Shown here: piece by piece, positions 45,887-57,544 of the stretch
Position numbering within the stretch: the first letter of the stretch is position 1
Layout: every line of letters begins with the position of its first letter
Assembly (NCBI GenBank): GCA_024364735.1
Contig: JAGFNQ010004031.1
Coordinates: forward strand, 62,001-126,000
Origin: Boesenbergia rotunda
Lineage: Eukaryota; Streptophyta; Magnoliopsida; Zingiberales; Zingiberaceae
Reading direction: 5' to 3'
DNA: 64,000 nucleotides
Notes under the pieces: generated by a model
Told to the model about the DNA's origin: nothing
Database searches by the model: none
Seen by the model: only the letters and a program-made list of their open reading frames with translations
Program-made: the position numbers and the translations under genes

Positions 45887-46201
45887 CACAACCACTCCCT
45901 AGCACCAGGCCACCAGAAGCTGTACGGGGCTGACACAGAACTGAGGTCCTCTGGGTCTTAAACGACGGATATCACGCTGAGGTATTGATCTTCCTGCCAT
46001 ACCTTATCCCCTCGTACTGCGACCACCTACATTGGTGTCAGGTCGAGCGGCGTCAAAAGGCGTCAGCCATTAAGTTGACAGTGTCACTTTCCTTAGCCCA
46101 GTATGCACCACTTTATCCTGCCATCTCTGGGCATGCATCATCTTGTCCTCGCTATATGACAGCAGGTGGCAGGCGGGGCAGGAACTATCAGCTTCCCCCG
46201 C

Positions 46202-46208
46202 TATATAA
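46202..46208 (+). promoter_or_regulatory. TATA box of the Tat LTR
   Basis: GCTATATAAGCCCCC; the best promoter match in this LTR, about 255 bp before its end. Confidence 0.7.
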
Positions 46209-46463
46209 GCCCCCACACTCCGCATCTCTCAGGTACGCGGAATAGTGCATTCCATACTGTTCTATTGCTTTCCATTGCCACCGTCACGTACTGACTTGAC
46301 CGTCAGAGTGCCTGGCCGGGGACTTTTTCCGGCGGGTTCTAACGGTCTCTGTCTTGCAGACTAGATGCGATCCAGCTCAGTAGACCACCTCAGCCATCTC
46401 GCGTTCCCCGGAGGCTCATCCAACTGTAGGGGCGCCCAGCTTGCTTCGCGACAGGATCAAATT

Positions 46464-46480
46464 TGGCGCTAGAAGGAGGG
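46464..46480 (+). promoter_or_regulatory. Primer-binding site of the Tat element
   Basis: TGGCGCTAGAAGGAGGG just after the LTR, the type typical of Tat elements. Confidence 0.7.
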
Positions 46481-46505
46481 TCATCTTGCCTGATCGGAAG
46501 CAAAG

Positions 46506-47560
46506 ATGGAAGACCCCAATCCGCTGGTGATGATTGTCTCCCGTGAGGAGTACGAGGTCCTAATAGCTACGCGAGCTCAAAGGGCTTCTCAAAGGCCTTG
46601 AGCCAGTGGTGCATCGACCTTCTGGAGGTCAGGGAAGGCCCGCCCGGCCGGAGGGCGGCACTGCACCTCCCCCTACGGTCACCCCCCGAGGCCGAGGTGA
46701 GGAGGCCCATTCTATGTCGGCTGAAGCCTCAGTGTCCAATACGGTGCACGGAAGGCGACTAGACAAGAGGAAGGCCCCGGCTGACCCTACCACAGCTGTC
46801 CAAGTACGCAGTCCTTTTGCCTCTTGGGTCCTAGAAGACTCGGTACCCCGTCACCTCTGTTTCTTCACCATACCCGAATATGCGGGAGCTACGGATCCGG
46901 AGGAGCATTTGATGAAGTTCGAAAGCGCGGCCCGACTTCATCAATACCCAGAAGGCGTTAAGTGCCGAGCCTTCCTGACAACCCTCTCTGGCACGGCCCA
47001 GAAATGGTTTGACTGACTCCCTAATGGGTCGGTCATGAGCTTTGAGGAACTCAAGAGGGTGTTTCTACAGCACTTTGCTAGCAGTCGGAGGCACCACAGG
47101 ACGAGTCTTAATCTGTTCGCCCTGAAGCAGGGCTCGAAGGAAACCCTCCGGGCCTATATTAGAAGGTTTAATGGCATGGTGCTAGACGTGCCAACTGCCT
47201 CGCTAGAGGTCCTGGTCAGTGCCTTCTCCCAGGGCTTGCAAGATGGGGAGTTTTTCTGCTCTCTAATCATGAAGCCCTCAAAGGACTTTGACAGCCTTCT
47301 CGGCAAGGTTGTCAAATACATCAATGTGGAAGAGGCACAGGCTGCTCGCAAGAAGGAGCTAGTTGTCCCATCACCTCCCAATCCCGTACAAGGTGTTAGA
47401 CCCCCGGGCGGGCCTATTCGCAGCCCGCGTGGGCTCGCCGACCGGACAGGTATGGAGCGGCGGCACGTACAACAGGTGACCCAAGGGTGTTTCCCTGCCC
47501 GATGGAGGTCATACTGCACCTTTCATTAGAGCCACGGACACGCCACCGAGGAGTGTCGCC
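46506..47560 (+). pseudogene. Gypsy gag (Tat type)
   Basis: A start-like ATG at 46506 (MEDPNPLV) is followed by a stop at 46596 and a frame change. The Retrotrans_gag core runs 46850-47340 ('YAGATDPEEHLMKFE', 'TLSGTAQKWFD', 'LKQGSKETLRAYIRRF') with a TGA at 47014 in the conserved tryptophan-rich turn. A C-x-x-H...H...C knuckle (CTFH, GHATEEC) at 47518-47557 is interrupted by TAG at 47527. It forms the capsid in intact relatives. Confidence 0.85.
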
Positions 47561-47789
47561 AAGCTGGTCGGGGCCGAGCCCCTGCCCCCAGAGGACGAGG
47601 ACGAGAGACACCTCCTGGACGAGGTGCAAGCCGGGGTGACCCGAATGTCGACCCAGCGGCCGAAGAGTTCCAGAGGAACCCCCAGCTGCTCGCAATCTCT
47701 TCCCTCAGGGGAACCGGGCTAGGGGTGAGGAGACGGACGAAGAACAAGCCAACCAGCAGAATGTCGTCCGAGGAGGTGTACATGTCATC

Positions 47790-48480
47790 TTAGGCAGACC
47801 AATGGGAGGAGACTCTAACCGTGCCAGGAAGGCACAGGTGCGCCGACTGGAGATCCATCAAGTCGGCTCCAGCTCAGCTCAGGCAGAGGGGCCCAAATCA
47901 GTTTTGGACCCCAGGATCTGCAGGGGCTGGAGGTCCCACACGATGACGCGCTGGTCATTACAGCCGTCATCGCCAACTATCAAGTCCACCACACCATAAT
48001 GGGCACTAGCAGCTCGGTCAACATACTCTATAAGAGAGCGTTCGACCAGCTCCAAATCGAGAGGTCCCAGCTGGACCTGGTAGCGGCCCTATTGTTTGGT
48101 TTCACGGGGAATCAGGTTCAGCCTATCGGTCAGATCAGACTGGTCATCTCCTTGGGCGAGGAGCCACTGAAGAGGACTCGGTGGTCCACTTTCTTGGTGA
48201 TGGACGCTCCCTCATCCTACAATGCCATTTTGGGCCGACCAGCCCTCAACGAGTTCCGGGCTGTCACCTCCACCTTTTACCTGAAGGTTAAGTTCCCAGT
48301 CGGGGACAAGGTGGGAGAAGTCAAGGGCGACCAAAGAGTGGCTCGGAGATGCTACGTGGATGACGTCCAGGTAGAAAGTCGCAAGGCTCCGCGCCCCTTC
48401 TCTGATTGCAACATGGTTCAAGCCTCCCCTTGGTCTGAGTTGCATGAAGATAAGGAAGAGGTGTAGCTCCTCCCAGATCG
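47790..48480 (+). pseudogene. Gypsy aspartic protease, active site lost
   Basis: The retropepsin region has 'SSSVNILYKRAFDQL' and 'FLVMDAPSSYNAILGRPALNEF'. The DTG active-site triad reads GTS here, so the catalytic aspartate is gone (one A to G and one G to A change from codons of the DTG type). Confidence 0.75.
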
Positions 48481-49900
48481 AAAGGAAGCTCGAGTCAAGG
48501 TCACAGCAGGGCTGCCCGAAGAGCTGAAGAAGCCCCTGCTGGAGTGCTTGGCTCAAAATCAAGATGTCTTTGCCTGGTCAGTCAAAGAACTGAAAGGCAT
48601 TCGACTGGAGGTGGCGAAGCACCGCCTCCACGTTTATCCCTACGCTCGACCCGTGAAACAGAGAAAACGGGACTTCAGCACCGAGCAAAATAAGGCGATC
48701 TGAGCTGAAATCGAGAGGCTGATGGAGGCCGGGCACATTCGGGAGGTGCAATTCCCGGCCTGGCTAGCCAATGTGGTGTTGGTGCCCAAGCCAGATAATA
48801 AATGGCGGATTTGCATTGACTTTCGGGGCCTCAACAGGGCCTGCCCGAAGGACTGCTATCCCTTGCCTCGGATCGACCAGATGGTGGACTCGACAGCCGG
48901 CAGTGAGTTCATTTCCATGCTGGATGCTTACCAAGGGTATCATCAAGTGCGTAGAGGATCAGGAGAAGGTTAGCTTCATCATGGCGGACGGTACCTACTG
49001 TTACACCGTCATGCCGTTCGGGCTGAAGAATGCTGGTGCCACCTACCAGCGCATGATGAATAAAGTCTTCCGATCCTAGATCGAAAGAAATGTGGAAGTC
49101 TATGTGGACGACATCCTTATCAAGTCCACCCAAGCTGAGGACTTGGTAGCGGATGTCGATGAGACATGTCAGACACTGCGAAGATACGGGCTCAAGTTGA
49201 ACCAGGCCAAGTGTCTCTTCGGTGCCCGGAGCGGAAAATTCCTAGGGTATATAGTGACCGAGCGAGGCATCAACGTCAACCCCAGCAAGGTCAAAGCTCT
49301 GTTAGATATGCCCCCGCCCAGAAATCTCAGGGAGGCACAGCGGCTCACAGGGCGAATCACAGCCCTGTCTCAATTTATCTCCCGATCGGCTGAGCGAGGG
49401 TTGCCTTTCTTCAAAACCCTCCGCAAGGTCACCAAATTGCAGTGGGACGGCGACTGCGACAAAGCGTTTGAGGAATTGAAGGCCTACCTCGCTGAGTTGC
49501 CCGTGCTAGCTAAGCTAGAGGTTGGAGAAGTCTTGTATGTTTATTTGGCTGCATCAACTGACTCGGTTAGCATGGTCTTAGTCAAGCAAGAAGCAACCGA
49601 GCATCACCCCATGTATTTCTTTGCACATCTACTAAAGGGATCTGAGTGCCACTATACGACGCTCGAGAGGTTGATGTATGTGTTATTGTTGGGCGCTCGG
49701 AGGCTCCGACCTTACTTCTTGGCACACCCCATCGTGGTGTTGACGAACAGCAACTTGGGCCAAGTGGCCTCTAATCCTGAAGCGTCAGAGCGGCTTATCA
49801 AATGGACCACCGAGCTGAGCGAGTACGATATTCAGTACCAACCTCGGCCGGCCATCAAGGCTCAAGCCCTCACTGATTTTCTAAGTGAGCTGCATGCGGA
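48467..49900 (+). pseudogene. Gypsy reverse transcriptase and RNase H
   Basis: RT landmarks: 'VVLVPKPDNKWRICIDFRGLN', 'PLPRIDQMVDSTAG', 'MPFGLKNAGATYQRMMN', and catalytic YVDD (49104-49115). RNase H follows (49530-49890), ending with 'KAQALTDFLSEL'. A frameshift near 48950 and stops at 48701 and 49077 break the frame. Confidence 0.9.
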
Positions 49901-50290
49901 CGAGGTGGATGAAGCATGGCAGATATATGTGGACGGCTTAGCAGCTCGTTCGGGGAGTGGGATCGGTATTCTGATGATCTCCCCGAGTGGGGAACAGATG
50001 CACTTGTCCGTTTGACTGGAGTACCGGGCCACGAACAATGAGGCCGAGTATGAGGCCCTCATATCCAGACTGCATGATGCTAAGCATGTGGGAGCAACTC
50101 AGGTGATGCTTTATTCCGACTCCCAACTGGTTACACAGCAAGTTGCCGAGCGGTTCGAGGTTAACAATGACCAGCTGCAGGCCTTCATCGAAGCCTATGA
50201 GAAGCTGAAGGCCGAATCCAAGATGTGCAAGTGCGGAAGATTCCCAGCGAGGACAACTTCAAGGCAGATGAGTTGGCTAAGTTAGCCAGT
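49900..50290 (+). pseudogene. Second, archaeal-type RNase H domain
   Basis: Reads 'WQIYVDGLAARSGSGIGILMISPSGE', a stop at 50013, then 'YRATNNEAEYEALISRLHDAKHVGA' and 'LYSDSQLVTQQVAERFE'. Retains D, E and D of the active site. An added RNase H after the usual one marks the Tat lineage. Confidence 0.85.
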
Positions 50291-50385
50291 TCAGTCGATT
50301 CCTGGGTGCTTCCCCAGCCGGGTGGCCCAGCGTTGCTAATCATGCAAATAGAGAGACAAGCTGACTTAGAGTTGGAGTCCGACTA

Positions 50386-51613
50386 GTGTACCCCAATCAT
50401 TGCCTACCTCGCAAGGGAAGTTTTGCCAGCCGACCGGGAAGAATCCCGGTGGCTCAAGAAACATGCAGTTCAGTATACCATGGTAGGCGACGTGCTATAC
50501 AAAAGAGCGTTCTCTCGACCTCTACTCAAGTGCATGGGCAACGAAGACGCAGATTATGTACTGCGAGAAATTTACTTGGGGATCTGTGGAAACCACGCTG
50601 GGGCTCGTGCGACGGCGCGGAAGGCACTGATGTCGGGCTATTATTGGTCAACCCTGCAGAAGGATGCCAACGAGCTGGTCGCCACCTGTCTGTCCTGCTA
50701 GAAGCATCACTGCCTACCACATTGACCCACAGAAGCTATGAAGGCATCGACGGTCTCCTGCCCTTTTGATCAGTGGGGTATGGGCATCGTGGGACCATTC
50801 CCCACTGCCGCAGCCCAGAAGAAATATTTGCTGGTGGCCATCGATTACTTTTCCAAATGGATAGAGGCTGAGGCTCTATCACGTATCACCGAGCAGGCGA
50901 TTATGAAGTTCTTGTGGCGGGACATATTATGCCGATATGGAATCCCACACAAACTTGTCTCGGACAATGGAAGGTAGTTCCAGGGTCGAAGGATACAAGA
51001 GTGGTGTGCGAAGTATGGTATCAAGCAAGCCTTCACCTCTGTAGCCTATCCCCAAAGCAATGGCCAAGCAGAAGTGGCCAACCGAGAAATCCTTAAAGGA
51101 TTAAAGACTAAGCTGGATCATATTGGCGGAACGTGGGTAGATGAGCTCCCGAGCATCTTGTGGGCCTTGCGGACCACGATCAATGAGACGACGGGGTGTA
51201 CACCTTTCTAGCTAGTCTATGGGAGCGAAGCAGTAATCCCGGTTGAGGTTGGATGTGAATCAGACCGGCGGGCAGCTTATGATGAAGATAACTCGGAAAG
51301 GAGGCGACTGGAGCTGGATCTGGTCGACGAAATCCGAGACAAAGCGACCGCTCGGATGTTTGCGTATCAGCAGAAGATGAAGCAGAAGTATGATCGGAAG
51401 GTACTACCGAGGACATTCCAAGTGGGGGACCTGGTTTGGAAGAGGATCAAGCCCGTCGGAGATGTAAGCAAGCTAGAGCCGCAGTGGGGAGGACCATTCA
51501 AAGTTATTCAGAAGCTCGCCTCAGGGGCTTACTACTTAGAGAATGAGAAAGGAAAAAGATTGGATCGACCCTGGAGTGCGATCCACCTTCAGCCATACCG
51601 GGCTGCTGAATGA
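50386..51613 (+). pseudogene. Gypsy integrase, first catalytic Asp replaced
   Basis: One frame (50423-51613) with several stops. Zinc-binding region 'GICGNHAGARAT...YYW...CLSC'. In the core, 'WGMGIVGPF' has Gly where the first catalytic Asp belongs; 'SDNGR' and 'YPQSNGQAEVANREI' keep the other two acids. C-terminal 'FQVGDLVWKRIKPVGD' and 'WGGPFKVIQKL' form the chromatin-facing tail. Confidence 0.9.
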
Positions 51614-51689
51614 GAAGTTGTAATGTAAATGTAAAACACTCAAGATAGTAGAAAAACGTAGCCCTCACTCCATTTGCAGGTACTCCAGA

Positions 51690-53340
51690 ACTCTCGTCTC
51701 CGAACGAGCTACTATCCCGGGGATCGGCTCTCAGTCGAACGCGTGGCGGCCCACGCTCCCTATGTCTTGACCGACCGTGTGCACCAAACTCTTGCATCGC
51801 CAGCAAGTTATAAGTGGACCAGCTTCCACGCCCCACTCGATTCAGTGTCTCCGATCGGACGTGTGGCGGCCAACGCTCCTGAGAATCGGCCTGAATCAGT
51901 GTCCAGACTCTCGTCACCGCACGAGTTATAATCGGGATCCGCTCCCATCTATCCCGCGGATCGACCCTCAATCGGATGTGTGGCAGCCCACACTCCCTGA
52001 GTCTTACCCGACCGTGTGCGCCACAGTTATATATATCTCGCGGATCGACTCTCAGTCAGACGCGTGGCGGCCCACGCTCCCTTAGTCTTACCCGACCGTG
52101 TGCGCCAAAGTTACATCTATCCCGCGGATCAGCTCTTAGTCGGACGCGTGGCAGTCCATGCTCCCTGAGTCTTGCCCGACCATGTGCGCAAACTCTTGCC
52201 TCGCCAACAAGTTACAAGTGGACCAGCTTCCACGCCCCACTCGATTCAGTGTCTCTGATCGGACGCGTGGCGGGCCACGCTCCTAAGAATCGGCCTGAAT
52301 CAGTGTCCAGACTCTCGTCCCCACACGAGTTATAATTGGGATCCTCTCCCATCTATCCCGCGGATCGGCCCTCAGTCGGAGGCGTGGCGGCCCACGCTCC
52401 CTGAGTCTTACCTGACAGTGTGCGCCAAAGTTACATCTATCCCGCGGATCGGCTCTCAGTCGGACGTGTGGCGGCCCACGCTCCCTGAGTCTTACCTGAC
52501 CGTGTGCGCTAAAGTTACATCTATCCCGCGGATCGACCCTCAGTCGTACGCGTGGCGGCCCACGCTCCCTGAGTCTTACCTGACCATGTACGCCAAAGTT
52601 ACATCTATCCCACGGATTGGCCCTCAGTCAGACACGTGGCGGCCCATGCTCCCTGAGTCTTACCCGACCGTGTGTGCCAAAGTTACATCTATCCCGCGGA
52701 TCGGTTCTCAGTCAAGCGCGTGGCGGCCCACGCTCCCTGAGTCTTGCTCGACCGTGTGCGCCAAACTCTTGCCTCACCAGCAAGTTATAAGTGGACCAGC
52801 TTCCACGCCCCACTCGATTCAGTGTCTCCGATCGGATGCGTGGCGGCCCACGCTCCTGAGCATCGGCCTGAATCAGTGTCCAGACTCTCATCTCCGCACG
52901 AGTTATAATCGATATCCGCTCTCATCTATCCCGCGGATCGACCCTCAGTCGAACGCGTGGCGGCCCATGCTCCCTGAGTCATACCCAACCGTGTGCGCCA
53001 AAGTTACATCCATCCCATGGATCGGCTCTCAGTCGGACGCATGGCGGTCCACGCTCCCTGAGTCTTGCCCGACCCTGTGTGCAATCTCTTACCTCGCCAG
53101 CAAGTTATAAGTGGACTAGCTTCCACACCCCATTCGATTCAGTGTCTCCGATCGGACGCGTGGCGGCCCACACTCCTGAGAATCAGCCTGAATCAGTGTC
53201 CAGACCCTCATCTCCGCACGAGTTATAATTGGGATCCGCTCCCATCTATCCCTCGGATCGGCCCTCGGGTGAATGAGTGGCGGCCCATGCCCCCTGAGTA
53301 TTGTTCGACCAAGTGCGCGAAATTCTCGAGTTTTAAATCA
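51690..53340 (+). repeat. 84-bp tandem array downstream of the integrase
   Basis: The phrase GTCTTACCCGACCGTGTGCG recurs at 84-bp steps (52001, 52085 and onward). Each unit holds an imperfect palindrome GCGTGGCGGCCCACGC. A longer variant block ('ttgcatcgccagcaagttataagtgg') is interspersed at about 51790, 52195, 52770 and 53090, giving a higher-order pattern. The 28-codon period keeps a 230-codon frame open (52418-53110), which I do not credit as a protein. Confidence 0.95.
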
Positions 53341-53837
53341 GGAACATCTCCCGGGCATCTCTTTGACTTGGTCGTCCCCCCTGAGGGACCCAAGGGGAGA
53401 CACCATTGCTAAGCTTTATGAGGCTCGTGGCTCAGCAAGAGCACCGCAACTAGCCCGAATGAGCAACTTCGTTCGATTAACTCTGAGGGGCTCTCCGAGT
53501 ATTGGGACACTTGCTTTCACTCGAGCCGCTATTATACTTAAGTGTTTCGCTCTGACATTCGTAAAGTATGGGTTATTCCTGCCTGAGTGGCTGAGACGCA
53601 GCAACAGTTATACTCACCTGTTTCGTACACACATTCGGCAAGGCATATCCAAGCTGAGATACCCTCGCTCGGGCCAATAACGCCACTCGGATTCATGACA
53701 CTCAGACATCACAAATACACGAGAAACAGAAAAGAGGTTGGCATTCTTAATATCAAAGCTATTACAAAAACGAGGTAGAGCCTCTCTTCAGCTAGAGGAA
53801 AACAAAGGAAATATTCTTCAAAGCAATCATTCGTAGT
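53341..53837. other. Tat element 3' region, no gene credited
   Basis: Unique sequence after the tandem array. Overlapping short frames on both strands show no domain. Confidence 0.5.
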
Positions 53838-54110
53838 TCAGGGTGCTCGGCAGGTCTCTCTCTGGAACTTCTCCTGGAGTAGGGAGTCAGCATACGCTTT
53901 GAGGCGTTGTAAACATCGCTGAGTCGCCTTTAGTACGAACGCCTGGACTTCATGTTTTTGTCTAAGTTTGTTAAGTTCCGCAGCGCAAGTAGCCCGCTCC
54001 TCTTCTTTGGCCTTCAGGTCAGTTCGGAGGACGGAGATGATGTGATGTGCGTCAAAAAGTTGGATCTTGAGTGTTACGAGTTCCTCGAGGTTCCAGACCG
54101 GGCGCGTCGC
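53838..54110 (-). CDS. Antisense coiled-coil exon of the Tat element (additional ORF, 3' exon)
   Basis: Minus strand: a splice-acceptor-like TTTCTTACAG (54111-54120) opens a stop-free exon of 91 codons, beginning ATRPVWNLEELV and ending with TGA at 53838-53840. Its core 'DLKAKEEERATCAAELNKLRQ' is a charged coiled coil. Tat elements of the Retand/Grande type are known to carry additional ORFs, some antisense, between integrase and 3' LTR. The upstream exon may be 54236-54577. Function unknown. Confidence 0.45.
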   Translation of the reverse strand, partial: ATRPVWNLEELVTLKIQLFDAHHIISVLRTDLKAKEEERATCAAELNKLRQKHEVQAFVLKATQRCLQRLKAYADSLLQEKFQRETCRAP

Positions 54111-54235
54111 CTGTAAGAAAGACAGCGAGCATTAGAATCCAAAGGAAAGAAGCATAAGTAAGGAGAAAAGCAAATCTAACTGGCCCTCAAGGCGAAGGGG
54201 TCAGCGTGCTGGTCAGGATACCGGGGATAAACCAT

Positions 54236-54577
54236 TCAGACAACGCTTGCCGAATGGACCACATAGACGCATCGCCCAAGCCTACTCCTTGAGAAGGACT
54301 TGCAGCTAGGGTAATAGCCCGTCGTAGGGTTGGATCGGGACAACATCACCAAGCACAGGGGTCGTCTGATAGTAGCCCCTCCAGCATTGGCTAAGGCGAA
54401 TCGGCTGACTGATCCACCTGCAAGAACACTCTGGGTTGCGGAAGGCAAACCAGCAGGAGCACCTACCGCAGGGAACAACAGAGTAGAAGAAGAGGAAGCC
54501 CCGTGAGTTGTAGCGCTCACGGAAGCTGCCCTTGTCAAAGGGGAGAAAACACTAGTTCCCTCTGCAATAGAGGGCAC
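54236..54577 (-). CDS. Possible upstream antisense exon of the Tat additional ORF
   Basis: A 113-codon frame, Ser/Ala-rich, no domain recognised. Lies upstream (on minus) of the coiled-coil exon; no convincing donor site was pinned. Low confidence. Confidence 0.2.
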   Translation of the reverse strand: MPSIAEGTSVFSPLTRAASVSATTHGASSSSTLLFPAVGAPAGLPSATQSVLAGGSVSRFALANAGGATIRRPLCLVMLSRSNPTTGYYPSCKSFSRSRLGRCVYVVHSASVV

Positions 54578-54679
54578 TGGAATGAAAGCCCCCGACTGAG
54601 GAAGGGTAACCTCGCGAGTCGGCGGAGGAAGAGATACCCCGTGCGCTGACGAAAAATGGGTGAGCTCCAGAGGGGAGGT

Positions 54680-57382
54680 TGATAAGTACCATTGTTGTGA
54701 TTATTTTAGATGTTAAAATCCATGTTTGACCCATGTTTTTATTGCTTAATTATGATTTTACCCTAGGTTTTGGAACTTTATCTTATTTTGGACTTAATTG
54801 CAAATTTACACATTTTTTGGATTAATTGGCCACTAATTTTCTGATATATTTTTGTAGGCAAGAAAGGATCCTGGACCTAGGGCATATTGGGTCAGACCTG
54901 AGTCGGATGTGAACCGGATCGGATTATCAAGCCTACGATTAATCCGGGCCGTCCGATTCAAGAGCGGCTAGATCTGAGCCATCCGGGACGATCTGAAGCA
55001 ATCCGAGCTAGGGTTAGGGTTGATCAAGCTCTATGATCAAGATCTGAAAGTTTCATCCCAATCAGAGCTAAATCAACCGTTGGATCAAGCAAGGAGGGCT
55101 CTAGAGCGTCCATTCACAGATAGAGTTGATCTGGACCATCCGTTGCACATCTGGAGGATCCGAGCTACCACAAGGCAGATCCTGACCCCAGATCATCATC
55201 ATAAAAGTTTGGCTTCAATCAGAGCAAGATCAGCCGTTGGATCTCCTCCGATCGATCTGAGTCGTCCATTGATTCCTATTTAATCAAAAACGCAGCTGCT
55301 TTCTCCGGGTCGCGTCTTCTTCGCCGCAACGCAGTTCTTCAGCTGTTCTTAGTTTTCCTTCAATAGTTTCTTCATCTAAAGGGGCGCGACCCCTCAATTA
55401 TCCTCTTAGATCGAGTGCTAGGTCATTGGCGAGCTCATCCGTGAAGTTCTAGCCTCAACTTGCCCAAGAAACAGAGCTGAGTGAGGGTTTCCTCAGCTCT
55501 GCCATTTATTTCTTTTTGATCGGTTGTGTTCCATCTTCATCCACCCGAGCAGTTCAGAGGGGTTCCCTGGAGTGTTTGGATCATCCACAAGCTGCAGCGC
55601 AATCGGACACAGCTGAATTGAAGGAATTCGAATGGAAAATTCATATTTGAGCAAGTTGAGTTTGAATGGATCGCTGATTGAGTATCTCCACTGAATTGTT
55701 GAGCTTGCGGGTTCGAGGCTCACCCTTGCGTGACGAACAAGGAGCACTTGAGCTTAGGGAGCGATTGGGGTTTAGTTTTCTGTAGTTAATTTCATGCTTT
55801 CGTAGCTGTAATTCGATTTCTGCAATTGTTCTGTTTTGGCAGTTTCGTACAGCAACTTAGTTCTATGTTTCTTCATTGTTTAGGTTAATTAGGATGCTAA
55901 TCTTCAATGTCAGTAAGTTAGGAACTTGTTTAGATGACAATTAGATTTAATTTCAGCTTATTTCTTAGTTAAATTGTTGCGTGCCAACTACATAGCTGTG
56001 TGCCATTTCATTTCTGAAATTTCTGAGTTAGTTGCTGTAATCTCCTTGTTTGGACCGTTTCTTTCTCAATCGGAGGCTCATCCTTGAGTGACAGCAAGGA
56101 TTCGAAGCTGAGATGAGAGATTGAAGCTTTTCTTAGTTGAATTCCATTGCAATTAGCTGTAGTTTTTGAATTCTGCAATTGTTCTATTTTGAATGTCAAT
56201 TTCAGTTTCTGAATTTCCAGTTTGTTTCACTTTTGGTGAGTAAATTTAGTTAGTTTAAGTTTGTTTAGATCTCAGCTTTGTTTCTGCATTTGGTTTAGAT
56301 TGTTAAGTCCGAATTTCAGTGGGTTTTCCTTCCTTGCGTGCCATTCCATTGTGCGTATCAGTCACCCTGCATTTTCCCATTTCTGCACTGTTGTGCACTT
56401 CATTTCTGAACTTTCTTCTTTCAGTTTTCAGTTCATTTTAATGATAGCTTACCTGGCTAAGCTAAGGAATTCGTTGCATATCAGTTTCTGTCTTTTTATC
56501 ACTGCATTCCATTCCTGCTGCAAGCTTCTAAACTTCTGAACGTTTCTGCATGTTCACTGCAGTTTCTGCAGTTGTAATTGCTTCAAGTTCTTTAACAGCT
56601 GTTTGATTAGCCCATGGAGTCTGAATGTTGTCAGTTACCTTTGCATATCATTGAATTCACAGCTGAGCTTGCCCCGTTTAATCGATTGATTCAATTCTGA
56701 ATTGGCAGCCTCATCCTTGGCACAAAAAAAATTGGTTTTGGGAACAATGGTAGCATTTGCGTGCCAACTGTTCTAGGCACTGATTGTTATCAAGACTAAG
56801 CCTATTTTTAAAGTATTATTGAGCTTGAAATCATCTCATTCACATTGGGTTTGTCCTGAATTGAATTTTCAATTTTACAATTAGGTTCAAGAAGCTAGTA
56901 TTTGGTTTAGTCGAAACTGTAAAAATCTGTTTTGCTTCATTTGTTTTGCATTAGGATTGCCTTTAGTGGAATTTTCCAAGTTGAACACAAGCTGTAGTGA
57001 ACTCTTACATTTTAAATCAATTTAATTCCGAATTTTGCAACATTGCATTGGTTGATCTAATTGTCCCTTGATTGATCCATTAAGTGCCGACTCCTTGTGT
57101 ATCTTCCTCAATTGAGTGATTTTGCTTTTCATTGTTTCTTTTTCCACTTCTACTTGAAACCAAATCTGATTTTGTTTGAAACCCGAATTTCACAAACGAC
57201 ACCTAAATACAAGTTAGAATCACACAACGTCAACTAGCCCCGAGAAAAATACGACCTGTGGCCCCTATATTACATTTTCATACTTTTGATTGTAAAAAGG
57301 GTTTCGAGCATTTCATTGATATTTAAATTTGATGAGCCCATACATTTCGTGACAAATTAAACTAGTAGATTTGGGCCCGTCA
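54680..57382 (+). repeat. NA2 5' LTR (2703 bp)
   Basis: TGATAAGTACC ... GGGCCCGTCA. The first part parallels the NA1 LTR (GATCTGAGCCATC/GATCAAGCTC phrases). Probable TATA-like CTATTTAAT at about 55276. Confidence 0.9.
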
Positions 57383-57388
57383 AATTTT

Positions 57389-57406
57389 TGGCGCCGTTGC
57401 CGGGGA
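57389..57406 (+). promoter_or_regulatory. NA2 primer-binding site
   Basis: TGGCGCCGTTGCCGGGGA, 6 nt after the LTR. Confidence 0.85.
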
Positions 57407-57544
57407 AGCAACTAGTTGATTTGTTTGATTTTTGTTTGTATGCTTTTAGACATATCATTGGGTTCCATTTTATTGTGCTTAATCTTTCATATACGGTTGC
57501 TGCCATTTTTCTTGTTTGTTTTGTGACAGGGCTGCAAATTCAAA

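Larger units (their letters stand above)
45450..46459 (+). repeat. 5' LTR of the Tat element (left edge uncertain)
   Basis: Ends GGATCA before the primer site. Contains TATATAAG (about 46202) as TATA box, a 48-bp triplicate at 45743-45886, and dyads like CGTGGCGGCCCACG (45590) that recur in the 84-bp array at 51.7-53.3 kb. Confidence 0.6.
45450..54679 (+). mobile_element. Tat-lineage Ty3-gypsy retrotransposon, decayed, 3' LTR outside the window
   Basis: LTR (about 45450-46459), primer site TGGCGCTAGAAGGAGGG (46464-46480), gag, protease, RT, RNase H, a second RNase H, integrase, an 84-bp tandem array and an antisense ORF region, cut at 54680 by NA2. Order and double RNase H indicate the Tat (Retand/Grande-like) group. 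Many stops and two lost catalytic acids show it is dead. Confidence 0.85.

Noticed and set aside
52418..53110. 230-codon frame of repeated SYPTVCAKVTSIPRI-like units
   Set aside because: The 84-bp period keeps a frame open by arithmetic; variant units and stops break it elsewhere, and it is noncoding Tat 3' DNA.
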